The notes below the pieces were generated by a model, which searched no databases, was not told the DNA's origin, and worked only from the letters and a program-made list of their open reading frames with translations. The position numbers and the translations under genes were made by a program. Source: Eubacteriales bacterium (GTDB taxonomy: Bacteria > Bacillota > Clostridia > Lachnospirales > Lachnospiraceae). Taken from it: 64,000 nucleotides of DNA. This document shows, one piece after another, positions 1-8,544 of this stretch. Within the stretch, counting starts at the first letter, position 1. The number at the start of each line of letters is the position of its first letter. The stretch spans positions 1 through 64,000 of the forward strand of contig JAUNGM010000002.1 in assembly GCA_030524545.1 (NCBI GenBank), written 5' to 3'.

Positions 1-208
1 CTATACCTATATTTATTCCTTTTCCGTATCTTATAGCAGATAATTGCTTATTATCTATCATTCATTCACCTAGAAAAGTTGTATTAAGGTTTATGAAGAA
101 TCTTTTAATATCAGTATTTTCGAGTACCTTAGTTTGTTATATAATAGAGCAATAGGAACTCCTAAAAACGTAGGAGACAAGAAATATAGGTGAGAAGAGT
201 TTTAGGTT

Positions 209-358
209 TTGAAGGTTAGGCCAGATGAATCAGAAAGTATCATGCAGGCCGAGAAGAAAAGAATCTTCCCAAAAGCCTACAGTATGGGAAAAGGGACTGT
301 GCAGGGGTTTGGAGCTGAGTTGATATACTTTCTGAAAACAGGAGAAAAATATGTGTGA
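209..358 (+). CDS. possible small ORF (49 aa) overlapping the start of the large NTPase gene
   Basis: An open frame runs from a TTG at 209 to a TGA at 356-358 and would encode about 49 residues ending ...FLKTGEKYV. Its stop overlaps the ATG of the downstream 1634-residue gene at 351, an arrangement typical of translational coupling. There is only a weak purine-rich ribosome site (around 192-199), and I do not recognise the product. It may be the 3' remnant of a larger decayed gene, since the same frame is closed by stops at 191 and 203. Positions 1-208 show no gene; they are very A+T rich. Confidence 0.25.
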   Translation: MKVRPDESESIMQAEKKRIFPKAYSMGKGTVQGFGAELIYFLKTGEKYV

Positions 359-3300
359 GAAAACCGGTAATGATGCTGTCAGATACTCAAGAACAGGTGA
401 TGCTTTCCATTATAGGTGGGTTGCGCTGAGATGTTTGAAGATGATTAATCCTGTCTTCGGTATTGATAAGATTATGGTAGAGAATTCTCAGGAGGATGGG
501 CCGGGAGAATATGCGATTGATATGTCAGAATATTCAGAGAAAGAGAAGTACCGTATTCATTATTATCAGATGAAGCATACAGTGAGGTATAAGGATAAAG
601 AGGCCTCCATTTCTTTTTTGAAAAAGACTCTGGAAGGTTTTGCAAAACGATATATAGAGCTGCGCAGGAAGAATCAATATGAAAATGTGGCTTTCCATGT
701 TGTTACTAATAGAAAGATAAAAGATGAGGTAAAGGGAAGTATTTATGAAATAGGTTGGGGAAAAACCTGTTCTGAAGAAATCATGAATCGTCTGAGACAG
801 TATACGGCATTAAATGAACAGTGGTTAAGAGATTTTTGCCAAAGGCTGGATATTGATGATACATGGGGGGATTATAAGGATTTATGGTATGAACTGTTTG
901 TAGAAACGAATAATTTATTGGCCGGGCTGTCGGATAAAACCCCTGTTGATAAATTGGAAATCATGGTTAGAGATAAAGCTCTGCCGGAGTGTACCGGACG
1001 GATTACCAAAGAAGATGTATTAAAATGCCTGGGGTATTCATCTATGGATTCATTATTCCCTGCTCCGCCAATGCTCGAAAAGGCAGAAAATGTTGTTAAA
1101 AGAACCATATATAAAGATATCATGGAAAAGGCGTTCGGACAGGAGAAAGCCATTGTCCATGCGTCAGGTGGCGTGGGGAAAAGTATTTTTGCGCAGTATG
1201 TGAAACAATATGTGGAACAACATGAATTAGGTGAAACGGTAATATATGATTGTTTTGGTGCTGGTACCTATAGAAACAGGAGTAAAACCAGACATGGTTT
1301 TAAAAATGCGCTTACACAGATTGTAAATGAGCTGGCTGTGATGGGACTATGTGATTTTATGCTTGTTTCCGGGGCAGCTATGCTGAATGAAATTATGCGG
1401 ATGTTTTTGCAGAGGATAAAACAGTCCTGTGATTCCATAAAAAGAAGAGGAGCGCAGCAGAAGTTATACCTGATTATCGATGCAGCAGATAATGCTGAAA
1501 TGGCAGCGGAGGATTATAAGGAACAATGCTTTGTGCATGAATTATTGCATGAAAACATGCCGGAAGGATGCTGTCTTATCATGCTGTGCAGAACGGAAAG
1601 GATTCATATGCTGAAGCCGTCTGGGGAAATACCATCATATGAATTAGTCCCGTTTTCGGTGGAAGAAGTAGAAACTTATTTTGAGAAAAGCAAGATGCAA
1701 GGTATTCAGAAACAGCAAATCGATGAAATATTCTGTCTGACAGGCGGAAATCCAAGGGTTCTTGCAAATGCAGTTGCATTTAGTACGGATATAAAGGAAT
1801 TACTGGATTATCTGGGGCCTAAGGGGACAAATGTAAATCAGCAAATAGAATATCAATTGCGGAGAGCTGTCAATGGTGTAAAGGAGGAGCTATCGGAAGA
1901 TTATCAGAAGCAAATTGATCAGGTCTGTTTAGGGCTGTCTGTATTACCGCCATTTATCCCTGTTTCAGTTTTGGCAAAATTAGCTGATGTTGAAGAAAGT
2001 CTGATTAAAAGTTTTATTGCTGATATGGGAAGAGCATTTTGGATGACTGGTGGGGAAGTCATTCAATTCAGGGACGAACCGGTGGAGACATGGTTCAGGG
2101 AAACGTTTGTTCCGGATAGAAAAGCAGTTAAAGTTTTTGCAGATCGAATAAAACCGCTGGCGAATGAGTCAATCTATGTTGCGGAAGTTCTGCCTGTGCT
2201 TTATTTGCATGCCGGATGCACGGATGAATTAATTGCGCTTGCATATACTGAGGAAGGACTTCCGGATAAGGAGAAATTTGATAATCGCAGAGTGAAGCTT
2301 TTTCGTTATAAGTTTGCTTTTCATGCGGCGTTAAAAGCAAAACGATATAAGGATACTGTTAAAATTGCATTTTTGACATCCGGAGAAGCTTCAGATAACC
2401 AAAGATTAAACGATTTATTAAAAGAAAACCTGGATCTGGTACCATTGTTTTCTGGGAAAGAAGTCGTTCAGGAATTAGCTTTTTCAAGAGAACTAAAAGG
2501 CCGATGGCAAGGCTCGGAAAATGTATATATAGCCAGTTTGCTGTCCGGATTTCCGGCCTGTAAAGGCGAAACACGTACATATTTACGAGCATCCGGAAGA
2601 TGGCTGTTCATATACCTGAATGAATGTAAAAAGGACTATTATAATGAACCGAGTGATGATGAAATAAGTGAGCTGGGATATACAGGTTATCATCTTCTGG
2701 GAGTGGAAGAAACAGCCTCTTTTTTGAAGACATGGAAGCTTCCCAGTGTCGTATTTCATTGTGTCGGGATGCTTATTTCAAGATTGATAGATCAGGGAAA
2801 CTTTTCTGATGTTGATGAGTTTGCTTTGCAGATGTCTGACAGTATCTATGGTATGGCCGCAATTTGCAATGAGTTGAGTAAAGTGGGAAAATCGGTTCAG
2901 CGTGATGCTATAATCAGATGTTGGGAGAATGGGACGGAAGACCTGTTGGATGAAAAACTTGGTTATAGTTTTAGTGATAAGGAGATGATGGCAGGTGTAG
3001 TTTCTTTTATTGAACAGTCCTTAATCTATATAGAAGAAAAGTCCTTAATCTATATAGAAGAAAAGTCAAAGATCACAGATCTGGTAAAACGAATTTTACC
3101 GGATAAAGCAGGAAATGATTTTGGAAACAATGATTATTATAAACTGAGGTCTGTTTTTTTGCGGGGACATGCCATAAAAAAATATTTGAAAATTGAGTTA
3201 GATGAAGAGGCGTGGATGCCGGAAATACAGAATGGAAATGAGAATGATATTTATGAAACCTTATTTCCGCTGTATAATGTCAGGCTTAAGCTGCTATTAG

Positions 3301-5255
3301 GGGAACAGGACGCAGAAATTATTTCACAGTTTTCGAATATTGCAAATAGTGAGTGGATAGAAACATTTCAATATAAAAATCAGATTTTGAATGATATTGC
3401 CATAGCACAGACAGAAATCCTTCTTGTTGGTCAGAATTTAGAGAATCATGTAATAGAAGAATTGTTTAGTAGACTTCAAAGTACAAATTTATCTACAGAG
3501 GATCAAATTGCTTTTTTAAGAGGAATTGTCAGGAATGAAAAGCTGTATTCGCTTTGGGACTTAACAGAGCGGAAAATTTTTGATGCCATTTGTATGATAA
3601 AACCGGAGGAAGACAGACCGGATAGGCTTCCGAAACTGTGCTTCTTATTGACCAGAGCAGTATTAGCAGGAAGTTTTTCGGATGCCCGGGAATATTTTAA
3701 CTTTGGCATAGAATCTGTAAATAGCTGTAAACAGGAATTGATCTCAGTATCAAAGGTACTGACAGAGCTGTGCAAAAAATGTGCAAAGAGTTATCAGAGG
3801 GAATCGGAACTTGTGAATCAGTTTATCGAATATATGAAGAGAGTGTATGATTCCATGCATGGTGATTGGTCTGGCCGCAAGGCAATGCAGGCCTGCGCAA
3901 GATTATCACCGGCAGATAGCCTTGCAGCAATAAGCAGATGGAGAGAGAGGTATGAAGAAGAGGATGAAGAATGGAAGAAAGAATGGGCCAATATATTTCT
4001 TGATGACGCAGTGATAGAACTCATTTCAGAAGGATATCTGTCAGCAGCAGAGGGATGGGGGTTGTCTGCATTTTTGGATGATAAAGCGATTAAAAAGTTT
4101 TCTATCAAATGTGCAGAGTATGCCGAAGATGCAGAGCAGGCGGCGAGAATAAAAAAGGCCGGGGAAAAATATGCTCAGATGTCAGTGCTACCCGAAAAAG
4201 ATAGAGTTTTGGGTACATCATATGTTTCAGAGAAAAGCAGTGACGAAGATATACAGGAAATCTCCCGGGATATCGATGTATTAACACAAGGTGGATTAAA
4301 AGAGTATCTAAGCAAAATTGAAAAATGCGAAAAGTATAGAATAAAAGAAGCTCTTTATAAAGATATTTTTCGTACGGTACCAAGAGAGAAAAGACTTGAT
4401 TTTATAGATCATTTGATTGAACATCCGCAAATGGAGATTGATATTTTTCTGAAGATTATGGGATATTTTCCGGAAACCTGGGTACAACATCCCAGTATAC
4501 AGCGGAAAAGCAGCGATTTTATATATAAAATCTGCAGCAGATGGTCTTTGGAACTGCTGGACAGATATAGAAGGAGAAATCTGATAGACGCAATGCCATT
4601 TGATGTAAAAGACAATAAAAAAGCCTATGAAGGTTTTATGAATGGACTTGTCTTGATTGAAGATTTTGGCAGCCCTACAAAATATCAGGAATATATCAGT
4701 GTTGCACTTTATTACCTGACATCTGAGGAAGTGAAGGAAGTATTGGAGTTTTCCTTAAATCTGATATTGGGAAATGGTTCTGTATGTGCGGAAAGAAACA
4801 ATAGAAGCTTTGAAAACAAACATTATCCAGATGGAAAGGAACAATTGGCTGGTTTTTTATATACAGCATTAGGTTCGCCGGCTGCTAAGACACGTTGGAA
4901 GGGCGTACATGCGGTTGTGCGTCTTGCAGAAATGGGATGTACGGACGTTTTGCAAAAGCTTGTTTGCTATAATAATGAGGTATCAGGAGTTTTCCTGGAG
5001 GAAAATTGTGTTCACGATAGGCTGCAGTCTATTTTATATCTTCTGGAAGCATTATTCAGGATTGCAAAAGATAATGTGGAGCTCATGATTCCATTTAAAG
5101 AAAAACTCGTATTTTATGCTTCCGGGTTTATGCAGCATGCGCGAATACAGAGAGCTGCATTTGATACAATAAAACTTATTTATGAAAAGAAACAGGATTT
5201 CCTTGAAAAAGAGGAATATGAGAAATTGATGCAGGAAATACAAGAAACCCCGTAA
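351..5255 (+). CDS. Avs-like STAND NTPase with N-terminal PD-(D/E)xK (Cap4-like) nuclease domain; candidate antiphage protein
   Basis: This is a 1634-residue cytoplasmic protein. Residues 1-200 resemble the Cap4/DUF4297 type of dsDNA nuclease: E44, D57 and the Q73-M-K75 motif fit a PD-(D/E)xK core. A STAND-type NTPase follows, with a P-loop GGVGKS at 273-278 and a Walker B strand LYLIID ending at D377. The remaining ~1100 residues are helix-rich and probably repeat-like, the usual place for a target sensor. The order nuclease, NTPase, long sensor is that of antiviral STAND (Avs) proteins, which bind a phage protein, oligomerise and cut DNA; this role is inferred. The start is set by AGGAG at 340-344. 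The gene is visibly A+T-richer than its neighbours and uses many AUA, UUA and AGA codons, suggesting transfer. Other nuclease-NTPase defence families remain possible. Confidence 0.7.
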   Translation: MCEKTGNDAVRYSRTGDAFHYRWVALRCLKMINPVFGIDKIMVENSQEDGPGEYAIDMSEYSEKEKYRIHYYQMKHTVRYKDKEASISFLKKTLEGFAKRYIELRRKNQYENVAFHVVTNRKIKDEVKGSIYEIGWGKTCSEEIMNRLRQYTALNEQWLRDFCQRLDIDDTWGDYKDLWYELFVETNNLLAGLSDKTPVDKLEIMVRDKALPECTGRITKEDVLKCLGYSSMDSLFPAPPMLEKAENVVKRTIYKDIMEKAFGQEKAIVHASGGVGKSIFAQYVKQYVEQHELGETVIYDCFGAGTYRNRSKTRHGFKNALTQIVNELAVMGLCDFMLVSGAAMLNEIMRMFLQRIKQSCDSIKRRGAQQKLYLIIDAADNAEMAAEDYKEQCFVHELLHENMPEGCCLIMLCRTERIHMLKPSGEIPSYELVPFSVEEVETYFEKSKMQGIQKQQIDEIFCLTGGNPRVLANAVAFSTDIKELLDYLGPKGTNVNQQIEYQLRRAVNGVKEELSEDYQKQIDQVCLGLSVLPPFIPVSVLAKLADVEESLIKSFIADMGRAFWMTGGEVIQFRDEPVETWFRETFVPDRKAVKVFADRIKPLANESIYVAEVLPVLYLHAGCTDELIALAYTEEGLPDKEKFDNRRVKLFRYKFAFHAALKAKRYKDTVKIAFLTSGEASDNQRLNDLLKENLDLVPLFSGKEVVQELAFSRELKGRWQGSENVYIASLLSGFPACKGETRTYLRASGRWLFIYLNECKKDYYNEPSDDEISELGYTGYHLLGVEETASFLKTWKLPSVVFHCVGMLISRLIDQGNFSDVDEFALQMSDSIYGMAAICNELSKVGKSVQRDAIIRCWENGTEDLLDEKLGYSFSDKEMMAGVVSFIEQSLIYIEEKSLIYIEEKSKITDLVKRILPDKAGNDFGNNDYYKLRSVFLRGHAIKKYLKIELDEEAWMPEIQNGNENDIYETLFPLYNVRLKLLLGEQDAEIISQFSNIANSEWIETFQYKNQILNDIAIAQTEILLVGQNLENHVIEELFSRLQSTNLSTEDQIAFLRGIVRNEKLYSLWDLTERKIFDAICMIKPEEDRPDRLPKLCFLLTRAVLAGSFSDAREYFNFGIESVNSCKQELISVSKVLTELCKKCAKSYQRESELVNQFIEYMKRVYDSMHGDWSGRKAMQACARLSPADSLAAISRWRERYEEEDEEWKKEWANIFLDDAVIELISEGYLSAAEGWGLSAFLDDKAIKKFSIKCAEYAEDAEQAARIKKAGEKYAQMSVLPEKDRVLGTSYVSEKSSDEDIQEISRDIDVLTQGGLKEYLSKIEKCEKYRIKEALYKDIFRTVPREKRLDFIDHLIEHPQMEIDIFLKIMGYFPETWVQHPSIQRKSSDFIYKICSRWSLELLDRYRRRNLIDAMPFDVKDNKKAYEGFMNGLVLIEDFGSPTKYQEYISVALYYLTSEEVKEVLEFSLNLILGNGSVCAERNNRSFENKHYPDGKEQLAGFLYTALGSPAAKTRWKGVHAVVRLAEMGCTDVLQKLVCYNNEVSGVFLEENCVHDRLQSILYLLEALFRIAKDNVELMIPFKEKLVFYASGFMQHARIQRAAFDTIKLIYEKKQDFLEKEEYEKLMQEIQETP
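3018..3065 (+). repeat. perfect 24-bp in-frame tandem duplication inside the NTPase gene
   Basis: Two identical, adjacent 24-bp copies (3018-3041 and 3042-3065) encode SLIYIEEK twice in the sensor part of the protein. Being a multiple of three, the duplication keeps the frame. Perfect identity suggests a recent slippage event. Confidence 0.9.
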
Positions 5256-5285
5256 ACAAGCGCATTTGCAAGCCCACGGGGTTTC
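5244..5285 (+). terminator. stem-loop at the stop codon of the NTPase gene
   Basis: A perfect 10-bp inverted repeat (5244-5253 with 5276-5285, CCCC/GGGG core, 22-nt loop) begins inside the last codons and includes the first base of the stop codon. There is no U-tract after it, so it may be a weak terminator or an RNA-stabilising hairpin. Confidence 0.4.
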
Positions 5286-5449
5286 GTAAGGGGAGGATAT
5301 AAGTATTTCTATGTTTGTCTTTTGTAATTGTTGTTCTATTGAAGGGGGTTCCAATGAACAATTATAGTATGACCTGATAAAAGACGGTTTATACAGAACC
5401 GGCTGAATTTTTTTACAAAAGATTTTACAAAAAATTATGGGAATAGGAT

Positions 5450-5478
5450 TTGTCTTTTCTATGAAAAGATGTTATAAT
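5450..5478 (+). promoter_or_regulatory. sigma-A promoter of the SEC-C gene
   Basis: TTGTCT at 5450-5455 and a perfect TATAAT at 5473-5478 are separated by 17 bp, about 95 bp before the start codon. No other gene was seen in the 5256-5572 spacer. Confidence 0.75.
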
Positions 5479-5572
5479 GGTGCAGAAATGCTGGATTCCA
5501 TTATTTCCAGTAATTTCCGGCGAAACAATGCCGGATATTTAATGAATTTTTTTGGAAAAGAGGAATAAACAA

Positions 5573-6082
5573 ATGAGTGATAAAACAATCTTAGAACAGT
5601 GGCGTGCCATTGCCTATGACCAGCAGGCTGACCGTAATAAGCTTCAGCAGTTCTGGGCTAATTATTTTAATATTGAAAAGGGAATTTATGAGCAGCTTTT
5701 GTCCAATCCGGATGAAGTGGTGAAGGGAACCGTGAAGGAACTGGCAGAGAAATACGGACAGGAAGTTCTGACCATGGTAGGTTTTCTGGATGGTATCAAT
5801 GACAGTCTGAAGATGCCGAACCCGATCGAGACTATGGATGAGGACACGGTAGTAAACCTTGGCTTCGATAAGGAGCTTCTTTATAAGAACATGGTAGATG
5901 CAAGAGCTGACTGGCTGTATGAGCTTCCACAGTGGGATGCTATTTTCTCCGAAGAGAAGCGTAAGGAACTGTATCTGGAACAGAAGAAATCCGGTACGGT
6001 CGTAAAAGCTAAGAAGATCGGCCGTAACGATCCCTGCCCATGCGGAAGCGGTAAAAAATATAAATTCTGCTGCGGACGCTGA
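5573..6082 (+). CDS. SEC-C metal-binding domain protein
   Basis: A 169-residue soluble protein. The last 20 residues form a SEC-C motif ([15 protein letters not shown]), the zinc-binding tail first known from SecA and common as a stand-alone add-on in bacteria. The rest is helical and acidic and not recognised. The ATG at 5573 is chosen over an in-frame TTG at 5552 because AGAGG at 5559-5563 is correctly spaced from it. The gene has its own promoter and is closed by a hairpin, so it is probably transcribed alone. The metal-binding role is well supported; the cellular role is unknown. Confidence 0.8.
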   Translation: MSDKTILEQWRAIAYDQQADRNKLQQFWANYFNIEKGIYEQLLSNPDEVVKGTVKELAEKYGQEVLTMVGFLDGINDSLKMPNPIETMDEDTVVNLGFDKELLYKNMVDARADWLYELPQWDAIFSEEKRKELYLEQKKSGTVVKAKKIGRNDPCPCGSGKKYKFCCGR

Positions 6083-6101
6083 TAAAAACGAAAGAACCCA
6101 G

Positions 6102-6132
6102 CCCTTCTGGAAGCAACCAGAAGGGTACTTTT
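6102..6132 (+). terminator. terminator after the SEC-C gene
   Basis: A perfect 9-bp stem (6102-6110 with 6117-6125) with a 6-nt loop is followed by a short T-rich run. Confidence 0.65.
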
Positions 6133-6158
6133 ATATTATGGAGAACAGGAGAGAAAGA

Positions 6159-7142
6159 ATGGTAAGATTTGCAACAATCGGAACAAGCATGATCACGGAG
6201 AACTTTCTCCAGGCAGCAGAAGAATGCAGGGGATTTTGCCTGAAAGGCGTCTATTCCAGAAATATGGACAAGGCAAGGGCCTTTGGAGACAAATATCATG
6301 CAGAAAAATTTTATGACAGTCTGGATATTCTTGCGGCAGATCCGGAGATTGATGCAGTATATATCGCAAGCCCGAATTACATGCATTGCCGGCATGCCAT
6401 CCGTTTCCTTCAGGCAAAGAAACATGTCCTCTGTGAAAAAGCTCTTGGCTCTAACAGCAGGGAAGCAGAGCAGATGTTCCATACTGCGAAAGAAAACCAG
6501 GTGCTTCTTTTGGAAGCTATGCGGCCGTTATTTGATCCGGGCTTTCAGGCTGTCCGTGAAAACATTGCCAGACTTGGAAAAATCCGCAGGGCAGATTTCC
6601 ATTACGGCAAATATTCCAGCAAATACGACGGATTTAAAGCTGGAGAACACCAGAATATTTTTGACCGGAACTGTTCGGCAGGTGCATTGATGGATATGGG
6701 GGTGTACTGCGTACATCCGATGGCAGCTTTGTTTGGCATGCCTGAATCCATAAAAGCAGAATCCGTTATGCTGCCCGGCGAGATTGACGGAGCAGGCACG
6801 ATTCTGGCAAAGTATGATGGCATAATCGCACAGCTTACCTATACGAAAATTACCAATACCTTTACCCCGAGTGAGATTCAGGGAGAAGAAGGGGTGATGG
6901 TCATTTCTGATATCGCTTCTCCACGGGAGATCAGCATCCGATATAATGATGGAACTGTGGAAAACATTCCGGTCGTCTCATGTAAAAATAACATGGTTTA
7001 TGAAATCGGCAGATTCATCCAGGCAGTGGAAGAAGGTCATACTATGGAGGAAAACAAGATCGTTTCCATCATTGCAATGAAGGTTATGGATGAGGCACGC
7101 AGACAGTGCGGGATATGTTTTCCGGCAGATGAGCAGATTTAG
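6159..7142 (+). CDS. Gfo/Idh/MocA family NAD(P)-dependent oxidoreductase
   Basis: A 327-residue cytoplasmic dehydrogenase. The N-terminus (VRFATIGTSMI) is the Rossmann nucleotide-binding strand and loop of the family, and the cofactor signature CEKALG lies near residue 100. The C-terminal half is the alpha/beta substrate domain with a conserved-type GALMDMGVYCVHP segment. Family members oxidise or reduce sugars, inositols or their derivatives; nothing here fixes the substrate. The ATG at 6159 is preferred to 6138 because AGGAG at 6147-6151 precedes it at good spacing. It appears monocistronic between a terminator and the convergent queL operon. Confidence 0.85.
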   Translation: MVRFATIGTSMITENFLQAAEECRGFCLKGVYSRNMDKARAFGDKYHAEKFYDSLDILAADPEIDAVYIASPNYMHCRHAIRFLQAKKHVLCEKALGSNSREAEQMFHTAKENQVLLLEAMRPLFDPGFQAVRENIARLGKIRRADFHYGKYSSKYDGFKAGEHQNIFDRNCSAGALMDMGVYCVHPMAALFGMPESIKAESVMLPGEIDGAGTILAKYDGIIAQLTYTKITNTFTPSEIQGEEGVMVISDIASPREISIRYNDGTVENIPVVSCKNNMVYEIGRFIQAVEEGHTMEENKIVSIIAMKVMDEARRQCGICFPADEQI

Positions 7143-7234
7143 AAGACAGAACAATTGGCTGTGCCCCGGAATAATAACAGGATTGCCCTGATGGAAAAGA
7201 GGCATGGGAGCGGGGAGAACGGAGCAGATACGGA

Positions 7235-7256
7235 TTTGGGGTCAGCCGACCCCAAA
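7235..7256 (-). terminator. palindrome spanning the queL stop codon
   Basis: A perfect 9-bp inverted repeat (7235-7243 with 7248-7256, GGGGTC/GACCCC core) with a 4-nt loop contains the TGA stop (7242-7244) of queL. It could end the minus-strand operon, though the downstream T-run is short. Confidence 0.5.
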
Positions 7257-7940
7257 ATCCGTGATTTCATAAAGCACTTCCACATCAGGATCCTTCAAAA
7301 GCCAGGAATACTCCTTCATAAACCATTGAACCAGGTGTTCGTCCCGCACAATGGAAGTGGTATTGTTGTTGTATACATTTACTGTGCCAAGCCGGAAATA
7401 TTTCTTCAGGCAGTCGATGTCATAGGCAATCATTTCCTTCGTCTGTCCCTGAATCCCTACCATGAGACAGGGGGAGTCAAACCACTGTGCAACCTCCTGC
7501 GGATCAGAAAAATCTGCATGTTTATTCAGCACCTTCTGACGGAAATCATTGTCAAAGGTTTCAACTCCGATCTTATAAATAATTGGAACAGACATCCGTT
7601 CCCTCATTTTTTCCAGCTTCTTCCGATACATCCAATGGGCTTCAAAGAACAGCTCTTTGATTCCTTTTTCCAGGATGATCTGTGCAATATCATCAAGTGT
7701 CTGTTCGGGAAGTTCAAAGCAGCTTCCGGAATTGATCACTTCGAGTACGCCGAATTCCCCTGTAACCTGCGAAAGGACACTGCGGTTCAGCTTTACCATG
7801 GAAGCTTCCTCTCTGCTGTTATCCTCTGTATAATCACAAAATGTGCATTTGCCCCAGGCGCAGGGAAAGGCCTTCAGAAGGCAGATTTCCCGTTGATTTT
7901 TGTCTGTAATGCGGCTGTACCGTTCCTGTGGTATTCCCAT
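7242..7940 (-). CDS. queL: radical SAM queuine lyase-like protein (QueL type)
   Basis: A 232-residue radical SAM protein. Cysteines C27, C32 and C35 (in PCAWGKCTFCDY) would bind the 4Fe-4S cluster; the spacing is CX4CX2C rather than the usual CX3CX2C. In Clostridioides difficile a QueL radical SAM enzyme converts queuine base to preQ1, working with a queuosine hydrolase (QueK) and an ECF transporter. The same three-gene set is present here behind a preQ1 riboswitch, which is why I use the name. It is the last gene of the operon, 16 bp after the ECF gene, with AAGGAGG before its ATG. Assignment rests on context plus the cysteine motif; another small radical SAM role is possible. Confidence 0.75.
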   Translation of the reverse strand: MGIPQERYSRITDKNQREICLLKAFPCAWGKCTFCDYTEDNSREEASMVKLNRSVLSQVTGEFGVLEVINSGSCFELPEQTLDDIAQIILEKGIKELFFEAHWMYRKKLEKMRERMSVPIIYKIGVETFDNDFRQKVLNKHADFSDPQEVAQWFDSPCLMVGIQGQTKEMIAYDIDCLKKYFRLGTVNVYNNNTTSIVRDEHLVQWFMKEYSWLLKDPDVEVLYEITDFGVG

Positions 7941-7956
7941 AAAATATGCCTCCTTT

Positions 7957-8544
7957 TTATTTGCCTGCGGAAATATGCGGCAGAGTTTTGTTGCTGAATC
8001 GGTATTTCATTTCTGAGGGCAGCACACGAATCAGTGCCAATGCCAGAAACAGGCTGATCACCCGATCCAGATAATCCGTTGCAGCCTGAACAACGATTAT
8101 GCTGGCAGTCAGTCCAAGGGGTGTTTTTGCCAGAAGCTGTACAAGAATCGCAGAACCTGAGGAGGTGATTCCTCCGAATAATGCTGCACAGATTACGGAG
8201 CTTACGACAGTACCCGGCAGGGAAATCAGCAGGGCAGAGGAGAATATCCATCGCTTCTTATCACTTGCTGTATGAAAAACAAGACCTGCCATAAGGCCAA
8301 CGATCATTCCTACAGGTGCAAAATAAAGAGAATAGATATCCACCGTCATCCCCATGATCACACCGCCGAGGAGCCCGGGAAGCATACCAAACAGCGGCCC
8401 GAGAAGAGCACCTGTTAAAATGGTTCCGATACTGTCCAGATAGATGGGCAGGCGAAGGAGCAGGGCAAGCTGCCCGCCGATAATATTTAATACAACTGCC
8501 AGACCTACAAGGCAGATCTGATAAACATTGATTCGGTTTTTCAT
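7957..8544 (-). CDS. ECF transporter S component, probably for queuosine precursor
   Basis: A 195-residue integral membrane protein with about six hydrophobic segments and many small residues (IYLDSIGTILTGALLGPLFG), the pattern of substrate-binding S components of energy-coupling-factor transporters. It would share the general EcfAAT module encoded elsewhere. Lying between queK and queL and controlled by a preQ1 riboswitch, its likely cargo is queuine, queuosine or preQ1 (QueT/QrtT-type function). The ATG at 8544 overlaps the TAA of queK (TAATG) and has a GGGGG-type ribosome site, so translation is probably coupled; the further upstream in-frame Met is rejected for that reason. Confidence 0.8.
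   Translation of the reverse strand: MKNRINVYQICLVGLAVVLNIIGGQLALLLRLPIYLDSIGTILTGALLGPLFGMLPGLLGGVIMGMTVDIYSLYFAPVGMIVGLMAGLVFHTASDKKRWIFSSALLISLPGTVVSSVICAALFGGITSSGSAILVQLLAKTPLGLTASIIVVQAATDYLDRVISLFLALALIRVLPSEMKYRFSNKTLPHISAGK

Noticed and set aside
7155..7997. 280-residue plus-strand frame opposite queL
   Set aside because: It has no ribosome site or family motif and lies wholly opposite the queL gene and the start of its leader; shadow frame.
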